Positions 25,662 to 35,071 of a DNA stretch of 64,000 nucleotides are shown here, piece by piece (the stretch's first letter is position 1; each line of letters starts with the position of its first letter). The position numbers and the translations under genes are program-made. The DNA is taken from contig JBNKWZ010000024.1 in the NCBI GenBank assembly GCA_050300015.1, forward strand, positions 248,001-312,000, given 5' to 3'. Under the pieces are notes generated by a model. It was not told the origin of the DNA. It saw only the letters and a list, made by a program, of their open reading frames with translations, and did not search any database. Source of the stretch: CAYZQH01 sp050300015 (GTDB taxonomy: Bacteria; Pseudomonadota; Gammaproteobacteria; Pseudomonadales; Cellvibrionaceae).

Positions 25662-28208
25662 ATGGTGGAGCGTTTAACCCGCTATTGGGTCAATGGTATT
25701 ACGGCTTATCCCAAAGGGGTTCTGGCCTTGATTTGTGTGCTTTTGGTGGTGGCGGGTATGGGGTTGCCTCGGTTTAAGCTCGATGCTTCGTCCGAGTCGT
25801 TGACCCTAGAGCACGATCGAGATTTAGACTACTTTCGCGAAGTCAGTAAAAACTATGATTCGGGAGATTTCCTGGTGGTGACTTATACCCCACAGGCACC
25901 GCTTTTTAGTGATTCGGCATTGCAGACATTGGCACAAATGCAGTCTGACCTTGCGGCCATTGACGGAGTGGCCAGTGTTAACAGTATTCTGAATGTTCCC
26001 CTCCTGTTTAGCCCCAAGCAAAGTTTGCGTGAGATTGCCGATGAACCGCGTGTCCTATCAATGCCAGATGTTGATCGACAGATGGCGAAAACCGAATTCC
26101 TAGAAAGCCCCATATACCGGGATATGATCCTAAGCCCAGACGGGCAAACCACTGCGTTGATGCTGAATATTGCCGTGGATAAGCGCTACATCGAGTTGGT
26201 GCAGCAGCGCGATGCGCTAAAAGCCAAGCAGCAAAGCGGTGAATTGACGTCGGCAGAGGAGGATACTTTGGCTGAAGTGTCGGCCACTTTTCTGAATTAT
26301 CGAACCCAGAGTGAAGCTAAGAGTCATGCCAGAGTGGAGGCTGTGCGCGAAGTGGTGAGTCATTATCGCGATCATGCCGAGATCTTTGTGGGCGGCATTA
26401 CTATGATTACCGCGGATATGATTGCCTATATCCAAAAAGATTTGGTGGTGTTTGGCAGCGGTGTCGTGCTGTTTATGATCCTGGTGCTGGCGGTCATTTT
26501 TCGGGCCTGGCAATTTGTGGTGATTCCCATGGCCACCTGCCTCAGTGCCGTTTTTCTCATGCTTGGGTTAGTGAGTTGGCTGGACTGGCGTCTCACGGTC
26601 ATTTCCAGCAACTTTGTGGCCTTGCTGCTGATTATCTCTTTGGCGATCATCATTCACCTGATAGTGCGCTATAGGGAATATGCGCTGGAGTTTCCCAATT
26701 GGACGCAACGCGAGTTGGTGACGGCAACGGTTCAATTTATGGCCAAACCCTGCTTGTACACCACGCTGACAACGGTTGTAGCATTTGTCTCTTTAGTGGT
26801 GAGTGATATTCGCCCGGTTATCGACTTTGGCTGGATGATGACCATTGGGCTGTTGCTGGCGCTTTTACTGGCTTTCGTGTTATTGCCTGCGGGGCTGATG
26901 TTGCTGCAGCGTCCATCGGTGCCCACTGGGTCAAAGCAATCCAGTGGTACACCGCTCACTGCCTACTGCGCAATGGCCGTCGAGCAGCGAGGGTCTTGGG
27001 TTGTGGTGGTGAGCCTATTATTGGCTGTGCTCAGTGTTTGGGGGCTGACGCGCCTACAGGTAGAAAACCGCTTTGTGGATTATTTTCATGAAGATACCGA
27101 AATTCACCAAGGGCTCACCGTTATTGACCAAAAGTTGGGTGGCACCACGTCTTTGGACATTATTCTAAACAATCAAGCCGTGCCCAAGATGGTGAGTACG
27201 CCCCCTCCGGGCGCTGGCGACGAGCAGGACCCCTTCGCCGACATGGCAATGCTAGAGGACGAATTTGAAGACGAGTTTGCTTTTGAAGATGAACTGTTGG
27301 CAGAAGATGACCCGTTTTCAGAGAACAGTGAAGCGACACCTTATTGGATGACGGTGGCAGGTTTGGAAGAAGTAGAGAAAATACACGACTACTTAAGGGG
27401 ACTTCCCGAGGTGGGGAAGGTGCAGTCCTTGGCCATTTTATACAAAGTGGGTGAGGCCATAAACGGGGGCTTAAATGATTTTGAGCTGGCCGTGATGAAC
27501 AAATCGCTGTCGCCTGCTGTTCATGAAGTATTGGTGCGACCTTATTTGAATGGACCCAATGAAACTCGCATTACGCTGCGGATTCACGATACTTACCCAG
27601 GGCTAAAACGTTTTGAGCTGGTTGAAAACATTCAGCGAGAACTCGATACCACCTTTGGATTGAATATGGCCCATGTGCGGTTTAGCGGCTTATTGGTACT
27701 GTATAACAATATGTTAAAAAGTCTGTTTAGCTCGCAAATCGTGACGCTAGGGGCGGTGTTTTTAGGTATCTTGTTGATGTTTCTGGTGCTGTTTAGGTCG
27801 TTTAAAGTGGCTGTGGTGGCCATTGTGCCCAATATATTGGCAGCCTTGTGTATTTTGGGGGGGATGGGGTTGGTCGGTATCCCGCTGGATATGATGACCA
27901 TTACCATTGCCGCTATCACCGTGGGTATCGGTGTAGATGACACCATTCACTATATCCACCGCTTTAAGGTTGAGGTGGCCCAAGATGGTAACTACATCGC
28001 AGCGATGCATCGCGCTCACCGCTCCATTGGGCGTGCCATGTATTACACGTCCGTGATTATCATTTTTGGATTTTCAATCATGGTCTTGTCGGAATTTATT
28101 CCAACGATCTATTTTGGTGTGCTCACAGGGTTTGCCATGTTGGCGGCTTTGGCCGGCGCATTATTTTTATTACCCAAACTGATCGTGTGGACAAAACCCT
28201 TCTCTTAA
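25662..28208 (+). CDS. RND/MMPL-superfamily exporter
   Basis: 848 residues with two repeats, each one TM helix, a periplasmic loop and five more TM helices. The second half has GVDDTIHYIHRFK in TM10, and the first has IIHLIVRYREYA, the pattern of MMPL/HpnN-like lipid exporters rather than drug pumps. At about residues 519-556 the second loop carries an unusual acidic insert (DEFEDEFAFEDELLAEDDPF). Substrate may be a lipid or hopanoid-like compound, but that is family inference. It is preceded by the SelW-like gene with a two-base gap. Confidence 0.85.
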   Translation: MVERLTRYWVNGITAYPKGVLALICVLLVVAGMGLPRFKLDASSESLTLEHDRDLDYFREVSKNYDSGDFLVVTYTPQAPLFSDSALQTLAQMQSDLAAIDGVASVNSILNVPLLFSPKQSLREIADEPRVLSMPDVDRQMAKTEFLESPIYRDMILSPDGQTTALMLNIAVDKRYIELVQQRDALKAKQQSGELTSAEEDTLAEVSATFLNYRTQSEAKSHARVEAVREVVSHYRDHAEIFVGGITMITADMIAYIQKDLVVFGSGVVLFMILVLAVIFRAWQFVVIPMATCLSAVFLMLGLVSWLDWRLTVISSNFVALLLIISLAIIIHLIVRYREYALEFPNWTQRELVTATVQFMAKPCLYTTLTTVVAFVSLVVSDIRPVIDFGWMMTIGLLLALLLAFVLLPAGLMLLQRPSVPTGSKQSSGTPLTAYCAMAVEQRGSWVVVVSLLLAVLSVWGLTRLQVENRFVDYFHEDTEIHQGLTVIDQKLGGTTSLDIILNNQAVPKMVSTPPPGAGDEQDPFADMAMLEDEFEDEFAFEDELLAEDDPFSENSEATPYWMTVAGLEEVEKIHDYLRGLPEVGKVQSLAILYKVGEAINGGLNDFELAVMNKSLSPAVHEVLVRPYLNGPNETRITLRIHDTYPGLKRFELVENIQRELDTTFGLNMAHVRFSGLLVLYNNMLKSLFSSQIVTLGAVFLGILLMFLVLFRSFKVAVVAIVPNILAALCILGGMGLVGIPLDMMTITIAAITVGIGVDDTIHYIHRFKVEVAQDGNYIAAMHRAHRSIGRAMYYTSVIIIFGFSIMVLSEFIPTIYFGVLTGFAMLAALAGALFLLPKLIVWTKPFS

Positions 28209-28216
28209 TAGCCGTT

Positions 28217-29170
28217 TTAATCGGTGGGCAGGCTGTTTTTTTTGCCGACTTTGACGGATTCATAAAGCGCGGAAGTGAGGATCACCGCTCCGCCCAATAT
28301 GGTGTTAAGGGCGGGGGTCTCGCCGAGTAACAACCAAGAGAACAATATGGCTGCCGGAGGCTGCAAACAGCTGACGAGGCTCACCGACTTTGCGCTGAGT
28401 GACCGCAAGCTAAACACAAATACCGTGTGTAGCAATGCTGTGGAGATTGCACCTAGCAAAAGTACTAGGCACCAGCCTTTAATGGTGAGTGCATGAATGC
28501 CTTGCCAATCCATAAAAGGCGCGGTAATCACGGCAACGGTTAGCAACTGATAAAACATAGTGCTTTTACTGGACGTATCTTGTAGCCAGCGCCGTTGTAA
28601 AATGTTTCGAGCACCAAAAGTGATAGCGGAAATCAAGCCAAACAACACGCCAACCAAGGCGCCGCTGCTCCAGCTCCACTCGGGAACCATCAGTGCGACA
28701 CCTGCGAGCACAGCAAGGCCTGCAACCACATCACTCAACGCGGGAGAGCGTTTGTTGATGAGAGGTTCGACAATCACTGTGACCACGGGGTAGGAATAGT
28801 GCGCCAGTATTCCAATGGCGACGGTGGAGGCCTGCATGGCGTGAAAAAAACTACTCCAATGGGCTGCCATTAACATGCCGAGCCCGACCACCACGCCATA
28901 TTGACGCCAGGAGGACAGTCGCAAAGACTTCCTGCCGAGTAAAGAAAACAGTCCAAGAGTGATGGCAGCTACCAAACAGCGCAACTCTGTGGTGGTGACT
29001 GCATTTAAGGGGATGACTTTCGAGTAGAGGCCGTTGACACCCATCGCAGTGACGGTGAAATATAAGCTCATCAACGCTAATTTGGGGCTGGGCATACAGC
29101 GGGCCAGGTATCGAGATTCGGGCGCGAGTGTATCAAATGTCTGACGCTGATCGCGACTTAGATGACCCAA
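28217..29170 (-). CDS. EamA/DMT-family transporter
   Basis: A polytopic membrane protein with about ten predicted helices in two EamA repeats (for example GILAHYSYPVVTVIVEPL and SLVSCLQPPAAILFSWLLLG, the conserved helix near the end of the second repeat). Members move amino acids, nucleotides or other metabolites. The first 25 residues (MGHLSRDQRQTFDTL...) are polar and may not be translated; the ATG at 29095 (MPSPKLALMSLYF) is an alternative start. It is convergent with the MMPL gene. Confidence 0.85.
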   Translation of the reverse strand: MGHLSRDQRQTFDTLAPESRYLARCMPSPKLALMSLYFTVTAMGVNGLYSKVIPLNAVTTTELRCLVAAITLGLFSLLGRKSLRLSSWRQYGVVVGLGMLMAAHWSSFFHAMQASTVAIGILAHYSYPVVTVIVEPLINKRSPALSDVVAGLAVLAGVALMVPEWSWSSGALVGVLFGLISAITFGARNILQRRWLQDTSSKSTMFYQLLTVAVITAPFMDWQGIHALTIKGWCLVLLLGAISTALLHTVFVFSLRSLSAKSVSLVSCLQPPAAILFSWLLLGETPALNTILGGAVILTSALYESVKVGKKNSLPTD

Positions 29171-29215
29171 TCCTTAGATTGGGCCACATTTAAGGTTTGT
29201 TATTGGGTAAATGAT

Positions 29216-30175
29216 CTACAGGTGTTGTTCTAACCAAGCGGCCGCGCCGACAAATGCCGTTTCGGTATGGGTCATCAGTAATACAGGGATATCTTCCACG
29301 TAATGATTCATGGGGCCCTTGTTCTTAAATCGCTCGATGTAAGGGCCCGATTGCACGGCGCTTAATATTTTTGGGATGATGCCCCCAGCAATATAGACCC
29401 CTCCTTTGGCGCCGTAAGTCAGTGCAATGTTCCCGGCAAAACTGCCTGCAAAACTGATAAACAATTCCAGAGCCTTCTGGCAAAGTGGGTCGTTGTCGTC
29501 GAGTGCAAGCTGGCTGATCTGGCTGGGTTCAAGTGTTTTGGCTTCGGCCTTTTCTACAATGCACACAGCCTTATAGAGGTTTACGAGCCCAGGGCCTGAT
29601 ACCAAAGACTCCGCAGATACATGTCCAAGAAATGACATGGCGGCCTTAATAACGTCGGCCTCGTAAGGCGTGGCGGGCGCGATATTCACATGTCCACCTT
29701 CGGACGGTACGGGAATCCATTGGCCGTTGGTGTATACAACACCTGCAACGCCGAGACCGGTGCCTGGGCCGTAGACGGCTTTATTGGCGTTCGGTTGAAT
29801 GTTTCCAGGTTTTACTACAGTCAAGCTAGACTCGGACATTTGAGGGCATGCGGCGGCGACGGCGGCGAAGTCGTTCATCAATAGGGTTTGGCTAAAACCG
29901 AATCGATCACATAACCCTTTGCCGGTGAACTCCCAACTCAAATTGGTCATTTTGACATGGTCGCCATTCACAGGCCCGGCGATGGCCATGCAGGCCGCGG
30001 TGGGAGTCAAGTCTATACCGTCCAAATAGGTAGACAGGGCATCCTCAAAGGTGGCGAACGTATGAGTGCTCAATACCTGAATATGCTCAAGGGTAAATTC
30101 GCTCTGATTTTTGCCGGTCACCAGCGCAAAGCGGGCATTGGTGCCGCCGATGTCTGCAACAAGATAAGGGTACAT
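29216..30175 (-). CDS. glk: Glucokinase
   Basis: Phosphorylates glucose with ATP. The protein opens with VADIGGTNARFALV (phosphate-1 loop) and has MAIAGPVNGD, LMNDFAAVAAA with the catalytic Asp, PGTGLGVAGV and AKGGVYIAGGI. I start it at ATG 30175 (MYPYLVADIGG) because AGGTAGACAC precedes it and it matches the family N-terminus; the upstream ATG at 30205 adds ten atypical residues. 319 residues, standard for the hexokinase-like bacterial Glk. Divergent from ribF. Confidence 0.95.
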   Translation of the reverse strand: MYPYLVADIGGTNARFALVTGKNQSEFTLEHIQVLSTHTFATFEDALSTYLDGIDLTPTAACMAIAGPVNGDHVKMTNLSWEFTGKGLCDRFGFSQTLLMNDFAAVAAACPQMSESSLTVVKPGNIQPNANKAVYGPGTGLGVAGVVYTNGQWIPVPSEGGHVNIAPATPYEADVIKAAMSFLGHVSAESLVSGPGLVNLYKAVCIVEKAEAKTLEPSQISQLALDDNDPLCQKALELFISFAGSFAGNIALTYGAKGGVYIAGGIIPKILSAVQSGPYIERFKNKGPMNHYVEDIPVLLMTHTETAFVGAAAWLEQHL

Positions 30176-30334
30176 GTGTCTACCTCTGAAAAATTGAAGG
30201 CGCAACTGTATTGGGTTGCCTGTTTGGGGTCAAGGTGAGCGGCCAAACTCGGTGTGCAGATCACGATCCCGCCTTCAATCACGCTGCCTATCTGCGGTAT
30301 ACTCGCGCGCTTGGTTTCGTGAAGGTGCAGTGGT

Positions 30335-31297
30335 TTGAAGGTCAAACAAGAATTTATCCCTGGTGTCGGTGCTATTCAACCCGAGCATAAGGGGTGCGTT
30401 GCGACCATTGGCTCTTTCGATGGTGTGCATTTAGGGCACCAAGCTATCTTACGTCGATTGCGTGAGGTGGGGCAGTCTTTAGGTTGCCCAACCTTGGTGA
30501 TCGTGTTTGAGCCGCAACCTTTTGAGTTCTTCTCCAAAGAGCGAGCGCCCGCGCGTTTGACCCGTTTGCGAGAGAAAGTGGACGCCTTGATGGCTTTGGG
30601 CATTGATCGGGTGCTCTGCCTAAAGTTTGAAAAGTCGTTGCGTGAATTATCCGCTGAAGCCTTTGTACACGGCATTCTGGTCCAGAAGCTGGGCATTAAG
30701 CATCTGGAGATTGGAGATGATTTCCGTTTTGGCTGTGACCGAAAAGGCGATTTTACGCTGTTAAAACGATTGGGGGATGCCCATGGCTTTAGCGTGTGCG
30801 ATACCCAGACTTTCGAAGTCGGTAGTGCCCGCGCCAGCAGTACCCGAGTGCGGCAACTGCTGGAGGCCGATGACTTAGATGGCGCCGAGACATTGTTAGG
30901 CGAGCGTTTTGGGGTGTCTGGGCGCGTGATATACGGCAAACAACTTGGGCGCACCATTGGCGTGCCCACCGCGAATGTGGGGCTTGGACGTTTTCGCTCT
31001 CCTGTTCAGGGTGTGTATGCGGTGACCATCACGCGTTTAAATGACACAGACGTTTTTGAGGGGGTTGCGAACGTGGGGGTGAAACCCACCGTGAGCGGCA
31101 TTCAAAAACCTTTATTGGAAGTGCATATTTTTAACTTTGCCGAGGAACTTTACGGCCAATGCATTCGCGTAGTGTTTTGGCAGAAGCTCCGGCGTGAACA
31201 GACCTTTGAATCGGTGCAGGCACTTAAAACTCAGATTCAAAATGATATTCAGCAAGCAAAACAATTTTTTAAGCGTCGGCGCGCCTCGGCGTGTTAA
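30335..31297 (+). CDS. ribF: Bifunctional riboflavin kinase/FAD synthetase
   Basis: Makes FMN and then FAD. The N-terminal adenylyltransferase has CVATIGSFDGVHLGHQAIL and the later SSTRVRQLLEADDLDGA. The C-terminal kinase domain has GKQLGRTIGVPTANV and GVANVGVKPTV. 320 residues. The start is a TTG at 30335 with GAAGGTG about eight bases upstream; no in-frame ATG fits. It heads the conserved ribF-ileS-lspA-fkpB-ispH run, 21 bases before ileS. Confidence 0.95.
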   Translation: MKVKQEFIPGVGAIQPEHKGCVATIGSFDGVHLGHQAILRRLREVGQSLGCPTLVIVFEPQPFEFFSKERAPARLTRLREKVDALMALGIDRVLCLKFEKSLRELSAEAFVHGILVQKLGIKHLEIGDDFRFGCDRKGDFTLLKRLGDAHGFSVCDTQTFEVGSARASSTRVRQLLEADDLDGAETLLGERFGVSGRVIYGKQLGRTIGVPTANVGLGRFRSPVQGVYAVTITRLNDTDVFEGVANVGVKPTVSGIQKPLLEVHIFNFAEELYGQCIRVVFWQKLRREQTFESVQALKTQIQNDIQQAKQFFKRRRASAC

Positions 31298-31318
31298 CCG
31301 TAAACAGACAGTGGACCT

Positions 31319-34114
31319 ATGACCGATTATAAAACCACGTTAAATCTACCGAGTACACCCTTCGCGATGAAAGCGAACTTGTCCGCGCGTGAGCCTCAAA
31401 CCTTAAAGCGCTGGCAGAGCGAAAACTTATACGCGCAAATTCGTGCAGCGCGAGAGGGGGCCAAACCTTTCATCTTGCACGATGGGCCGCCTTATGCGAA
31501 CGGCGATATTCACATCGGCCATGCAGTGAATAAAATTTTAAAAGACATCATCATCAAGGCGAAAACCCTGAGTGGCTTTGATGCGCCCTACGTTCCTGGG
31601 TGGGACTGCCACGGGCTTCCGATTGAGCACAATGTGGAAAAAAAGGTTGGGAAAGCCGGTGTTAAGGTTGACCATGCCACCTTTCGCCAAAAGTGTCGAG
31701 ACTATGCCGCCAAACAGGTAGATCGACAAAAGCAAGACTTTATTCGCCTGGGCGTTTTAGGCGAGTGGGATAACCCTTATCTCACCATGGATTTTAAAAC
31801 CGAAGCCAATATCATTCGCGCACTGGGTAAAATTGTTGAAAACGGCCATTTACTGCGAGGGTTCAAACCCGTTTATTGGAGCGTGGTTGGGGGGTCTGCA
31901 CTGGCCGAAGCTGAAGTGGAATATCACGAAAAAGAGTCTTATTCCATTGATGTTCGCTTTGCTGTGCTCGATACGGCAGATTTAGGCGAGCGTATTGGGC
32001 AGGCGGTGACGGGTCCCGCATCCGTAGTGATTTGGACAACCACACCTTGGACTTTACCTGCCAACCAAGCCGTGAGTGTACACCCTGAGCTCGACTATGT
32101 GTTGGCGCAAGTTGGGGGTGAGTCCATTATCGTTGCTGAAGCGTTGTTGGAATCGTTGAGCCAACGTGCAGGTTTGGAGCTTCAGTCGGTATCACCCGTT
32201 TTTAAGGGCAGTGCACTGGAGCATATGCTGTTGGCACATCCTTTTTACGATAAGACCGTGCCCGTAATTCTAGGAGAGCATGTCACCACGGATGCCGGTA
32301 CAGGTTGTGTTCATACCGCACCGGATCACGGCATGGATGACTTTTTGGTGGGGCAGAAATACAACATTGAAACGTTGAATTATGTGGACGATGGCGGCAC
32401 CTATCGGGACAGCGTGCCCTTGTTCGCGGGCGACCATGTTTACAAGGCTGATGAAAAAGTGATTGCGCTTTTACAAGAACATGGCGCCTTGGTGTATCAA
32501 ACCAAAATCAAACACAGCTTTCCCCATTGTTGGCGTACCAAAACCCCATTAATTTTTCGCGCGACGCCACAATGGTTTGTCAGTATGCATCAGAACCATT
32601 TGTTGGCGGATGCCAAGGATGCTGTAGAAACCGTACAGTGGATTCCGGATTGGGGCAAAGCCCGTATTCGCTCAATGCTAGAGGCAAGTCCCGATTGGTG
32701 TATTTCTCGTCAGCGCACCTGGGGTGTCCCCATTACTTTATTTGTCCATAAAGAGACGCAGCAATGGCACCCTAGAACGCCTGAGTTGTTTGAATCCGTA
32801 GCCAAACTCGTTGAGCAAAAAGGAATGGATGCCTGGTTTGATCTTGACCCCGAATCCTTATTGGGGAAAGAGGCGGACCAATATCAAAAAGTGACAGACA
32901 CCTTGGATGTTTGGTTCGATTCAGGCGTGACCCACTACAGCGTGTTGCGTCAGCGAGATAATTTACAGTTTCCGGCAGATCTCTACTTAGAGGGCTCGGA
33001 TCAGCACAGAGGCTGGTTTCAATCTTCACTGAAAACGTCATTAGCCATCAACAAGGCACCGCCCTATAAGCAAGTATTGACCCATGGTTTTGCGGTGGAC
33101 GCAGATGGTCGCAAGATGTCTAAGTCAATTGGTAATGTGGTGCCTCCGCAGAAGGTGATGAACGAATTGGGTGCGGATGTATTGCGGTTGTGGGTGGCCG
33201 CCACGGACTTTTCCGGTGACATGAGTGTGTCGGATGAGATATTAAAGCGTACGGCAGATTCTTATCGACGTATCCGTAATACCATTCGATACCTACTTGC
33301 TAATCTCGGTGATTTCGATCCTAGCCAAGCGGTGGATGTCAACGAAATGGTGGCGCTTGACCGCTGGGCACTCGAGCGCACCGCGGCGTTACAAAGTGAA
33401 ATTCAGGCGTGTTATGACAGCTACCAGCTGCACCTGATTTATCAAAAATTGCATAATTTTTGTGTGGTGGACCTGGGCGGCTTTTATTTGGATATCACCA
33501 AGGATCGGGTTTATACGGCCAAACGAGATGGTGTTGCTCGTCGCTCTGCACAAACCGCCCAGTATCACATGGTCCATGCCTTAGTGCGCTGGGTAGCGCC
33601 TATTCTGTGTTTTACTGCGGACGAAATATGGCAAGCGTTACCAGGGCAACCAGAAGGCAACGTTTTTACTCAGGTGTGGCATGATTTGCCAGAAGCCGCC
33701 GGTGAAAGCGAACTTAGCCTTCAATACTGGCGTTTTGTGGCAGAAGTTAAAACTGCCGTTAACAAAGTACTGGAACTCAAACGCAATGCCGGAGTAGTGG
33801 GCAAAAGCTTGGAAGCCGAAGTCGACCTGTATTGCAGTGAAGAGGTACTGTCTAAACTCAAGCGCATTAAGTCTGATCTTCGGTTTGTGTTGATGGCCTC
33901 TAAAGTAACCTTAAGACTCGTCGGAGACGCTGAAGCGGGAGTTGCGAGTGATGTCGCGGGCCTCTCGATAGCAGTATCGAGAACATCCGCCCAAAAGTGT
34001 GTGCGTTGCTGGCACCATTGTGATGACATCGGGTCCAACCCCGAGCATCCAGAAATATGTGGACGCTGTGTGGTGAACGTGGCGGGTGATGGTGAGGTTC
34101 GATCTTATGCTTAG
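31319..34114 (+). CDS. ileS: Isoleucyl-tRNA synthetase
   Basis: 931 residues, class I. PYANGDIHIGHA is the HIGH motif, DGRKMSKSIGN the KMSKS motif, and GWDCHGLPIEHNVEKK and TTTPWTLPAN flank the editing domain. The C-terminus has a four-Cys zinc site, CVRCWHHCDD...CGRCV, of the eubacterial type (mupirocin-sensitive kind by architecture). It charges tRNA-Ile. It overlaps lspA by eight bases when lspA starts at 34107. Confidence 0.98.
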   Translation: MTDYKTTLNLPSTPFAMKANLSAREPQTLKRWQSENLYAQIRAAREGAKPFILHDGPPYANGDIHIGHAVNKILKDIIIKAKTLSGFDAPYVPGWDCHGLPIEHNVEKKVGKAGVKVDHATFRQKCRDYAAKQVDRQKQDFIRLGVLGEWDNPYLTMDFKTEANIIRALGKIVENGHLLRGFKPVYWSVVGGSALAEAEVEYHEKESYSIDVRFAVLDTADLGERIGQAVTGPASVVIWTTTPWTLPANQAVSVHPELDYVLAQVGGESIIVAEALLESLSQRAGLELQSVSPVFKGSALEHMLLAHPFYDKTVPVILGEHVTTDAGTGCVHTAPDHGMDDFLVGQKYNIETLNYVDDGGTYRDSVPLFAGDHVYKADEKVIALLQEHGALVYQTKIKHSFPHCWRTKTPLIFRATPQWFVSMHQNHLLADAKDAVETVQWIPDWGKARIRSMLEASPDWCISRQRTWGVPITLFVHKETQQWHPRTPELFESVAKLVEQKGMDAWFDLDPESLLGKEADQYQKVTDTLDVWFDSGVTHYSVLRQRDNLQFPADLYLEGSDQHRGWFQSSLKTSLAINKAPPYKQVLTHGFAVDADGRKMSKSIGNVVPPQKVMNELGADVLRLWVAATDFSGDMSVSDEILKRTADSYRRIRNTIRYLLANLGDFDPSQAVDVNEMVALDRWALERTAALQSEIQACYDSYQLHLIYQKLHNFCVVDLGGFYLDITKDRVYTAKRDGVARRSAQTAQYHMVHALVRWVAPILCFTADEIWQALPGQPEGNVFTQVWHDLPEAAGESELSLQYWRFVAEVKTAVNKVLELKRNAGVVGKSLEAEVDLYCSEEVLSKLKRIKSDLRFVLMASKVTLRLVGDAEAGVASDVAGLSIAVSRTSAQKCVRCWHHCDDIGSNPEHPEICGRCVVNVAGDGEVRSYA

Positions 34115-34625
34115 TACCTTGGTGTTTGGGCTAAAACAAATGGTTGGTGCCTGGCGCTGGTGGGCGCTGTCGGCGTTTGTGTTGATTTTCGATCAGTTCA
34201 CTAAAATATGGGCCAACACGGTACTGATCTATGACCAACCTTTAGGTGTATTCCCGAGTTTTAACTTAACCTTGCGTTACAACCACGGCGCCGCATTCAG
34301 TTTTTTACACGATCAAAGTGGATGGCAGCGTTGGCTTTTTGCCGTTATTGCAAGTGTCGCCAGTGTGGCTTTAATGGCTTGGGTAACACGTATTTATCGC
34401 ATGCCAAACAAACGCCTAGAAACCTGCGCGCTGTCGTTAATTTTGAGTGGAGCACTTGGGAATTTATACGATAGAGTCGCCTATGGTTACGTTATTGACT
34501 TTTTAGAAGTGTACTATCAAACCTATTATTGGCCTGCGTTTAATATTGCCGACTCCGCCATATGTGTTGGTGCGGGGCTCATTATTTTAGATGTTGTATT
34601 GCCTAAAAAAACGGATGCAGCATGA
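34107..34625 (+). CDS. lspA: Lipoprotein signal peptidase (SPase II)
   Basis: A four-helix membrane aspartyl protease that removes signal peptides from prolipoproteins. Conserved segments are FDQFTKIW, LRYNHGAAFSFL, GNLYDRVAYGYVIDFL (first catalytic Asp region) and FNIADSAICVG (second catalytic Asp). I take the ATG at 34107; an upstream ATG at 34086 would add seven residues inside ileS. 172 residues. Its stop overlaps the fkpB start by four bases. Confidence 0.95.
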   Translation: MLSTLVFGLKQMVGAWRWWALSAFVLIFDQFTKIWANTVLIYDQPLGVFPSFNLTLRYNHGAAFSFLHDQSGWQRWLFAVIASVASVALMAWVTRIYRMPNKRLETCALSLILSGALGNLYDRVAYGYVIDFLEVYYQTYYWPAFNIADSAICVGAGLIILDVVLPKKTDAA

Positions 34626-35071
34626 GGGGCTTGGCTGTGGGGCCCGGCGTGGCAGTCACACTCCATTTTTCGCTCACGTTGGAAGATGGCACGGTGATAG
34701 ATTCTAATTTTGAGCGAGATCCCGCGTCTTTTGTGGTGGGCGATGGCAATATGTTGTCGGGTTTTGAAGAGGCATTGTTTGGCTTGCATGCAGGTGATGA
34801 ACAAGTGTTTCACATCCCACCCGAAAAGGGTTTTGGTCAACACAATGCCAATAATGTACAAGTCATTGAACGGGGTCAATTTCCAGAGGAGGTAGACCTA
34901 AAACCTGGGTTAATGTTGTCTTTTTCGGACGCGGCCAATACGGAATTGCCCGGCGTGGTTTTTGAGGTGACAGATGACCAAGTTACGGTGGATTTTAACC
35001 ATCCTCTGGCCGGCCGAGTGATTGAGTTTTCCGTTAAAATTGTAGACGTACAACCAGCGGTGACGCACTAA
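34622..35071 (+). CDS. fkpB: FKBP-type peptidyl-prolyl isomerase (SlpA)
   Basis: 149 residues, the SlyD/SlpA-type FKBP with an inserted chaperone flap. VTLHFSLTLEDGTVIDS begins the FKBP half, GNMLSGFEEALFGL and PPEKGFGQHN follow, and VTVDFNHPLAGRVIEFSV closes it. There is no His-rich SlyD tail, which with the lspA-ispH position supports FkpB. Start overlaps the lspA stop; stop overlaps the ispH start by one base. Confidence 0.93.
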   Translation: MRGLAVGPGVAVTLHFSLTLEDGTVIDSNFERDPASFVVGDGNMLSGFEEALFGLHAGDEQVFHIPPEKGFGQHNANNVQVIERGQFPEEVDLKPGLMLSFSDAANTELPGVVFEVTDDQVTVDFNHPLAGRVIEFSVKIVDVQPAVTH

